The position numbers and the translations under genes are program-made. Positions 63,552 through 64,000 of a stretch of 64,000 bases of DNA are shown here, piece by piece. Below the pieces are notes generated by a model. That model was given only the letters and a program-made list of their open reading frames with translations. It had not been told where the DNA came from and ran no database searches. Position 1 is the stretch's first letter. Every line of letters starts with the position of its first letter. Origin of the DNA: Dysidea avara (Eukaryota > Porifera > Demospongiae > Dictyoceratida > Dysideidae); the NCBI RefSeq assembly GCF_963678975.1, contig NC_089278.1:11745479-11809478 (forward strand), written 5' to 3'.

Positions 63552-64000
63552 ATGGCATCTTGGATGATAACAGACGATGTGTTGTTTCGAATTCAAGTCA
63601 CTTTATCTAGTCGAAAGACCAAAGTAGAAACCTTTCGTACTGTCGCTCAGGCGTACTCGTTGGAGGGCACAGACAATCCTCAATGGCAGTCGATTGCTAT
63701 TGGTGTACCGTGCACTATCAAGCAGTTAGAGTCAGCTGATGAAGACTCTCGTTTTGAGCTGAAGTTTGCCATGGCTGACATCCAGTCTGGCCTAAGTGTA
63801 TGGGAAGAGTACGTCACTGCCGATGCTAATTACTACGCCTATCAGGAAACTTTTCACACGTTCAAGGGCAAGTCTGGAAAGAGATTTGGTGTACGAGTGA
63901 GTGAGCCAAACGTCGCGGTAAATATTTTGGAGCATATGTACGACCTCTCCCTCGAACTTGGTAAACAGGAGGCGAGTGAGAACGCGCCAGAAGAGGGAAA
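63552..64000 (+). CDS. Gene with N-terminal EVH1/WH1-like domain (runs off the window)
   Basis: An uninterrupted frame starts at ATG 63552 and is still open at the last base (149 codons). The protein begins MASWMITDDVLFRIQVTLSS and contains QWQSIAIG, then FHTFKGKSGKRFGVRVSEP followed by a helix-like tail VAVNILEHMYDLSLEL. This order (beta strands, F-H-x-F/W-K, K-R/K-FG, then a C-terminal helix) resembles EVH1/WH1 domains of the SPRED/Homer/Ena type, which bind proline-rich ligands. Similarity was judged by eye and is moderate, so the subfamily is not assigned; another PH-like fold is possible. After the domain the sequence becomes Glu-rich (EASENAPEEG). The downstream gene structure is unseen. 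Confidence 0.5.
   Translation, partial: MASWMITDDVLFRIQVTLSSRKTKVETFRTVAQAYSLEGTDNPQWQSIAIGVPCTIKQLESADEDSRFELKFAMADIQSGLSVWEEYVTADANYYAYQETFHTFKGKSGKRFGVRVSEPNVAVNILEHMYDLSLELGKQEASENAPEEG

Overview
The window is genomic DNA of an animal. It is AT-rich by eye, its genes are split into many small exons with standard GT..AG introns, and non-coding DNA is crowded with short DNA transposons, palindromes and microsatellites. A transmembrane receptor tyrosine phosphatase with fibronectin-III (FN3) repeats, a fused MOCS1, an intron-rich transportin-3 and DIRS retroelement remains point to a metazoan. Short introns and the general look suggest an early-branching one, probably a demosponge; that placement is inference. 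Exons were assembled by hand from splice sites, reading-phase continuity and family similarity.

Layout: (1) 1697-15460, plus strand: 3' part of a receptor-type protein tyrosine phosphatase gene with FN3 exons, one membrane segment and a single PTP domain; its 5' end lies left of the window or was not recognised. (2) 15461-19259: intergenic, with a small transposon and a 23-C run. (3) 19260-28953, minus strand: a complete nine-exon MOCS1 gene (MoaA-like and MoaC-like halves in one frame) for the first step of molybdenum cofactor synthesis; its introns hold a decayed DIRS-type tyrosine-recombinase retroelement and an 870-bp palindrome. (4) 29026-35640: a 389-bp transposon directly upstream of MOCS1, followed by a 6.2-kb structure with about 0.87-kb inverted arms. 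(5) 35891-37003, minus strand: complete five-exon SNRPE (Sm E core spliceosomal protein). (6) 37134-62590, plus strand: complete 22-exon TNPO3 (transportin-3, nuclear importer of SR splicing factors), with 4.4-kb and 12.1-kb introns full of repeats. SNRPE and TNPO3 start codons are head to head with 130 bp between them. (7) 63552 to the right edge, plus strand: 5' end of a gene whose N terminus resembles an EVH1/WH1 domain.

Functional links: SNRPE and TNPO3 both serve pre-mRNA splicing and probably share a bidirectional promoter. MOCS1 and the phosphatase are unrelated neighbours. The repeat fraction is the most unusual part: several families of small inverted-repeat elements can be recognised within the window, with target-site duplications of 2, 3, 4, 8 and 9 bp; foldback elements share outer arms around different cores; and nested insertions give relative ages. 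I saw no CRISPR array, bacterial operon, rRNA gene or confident tRNA gene.
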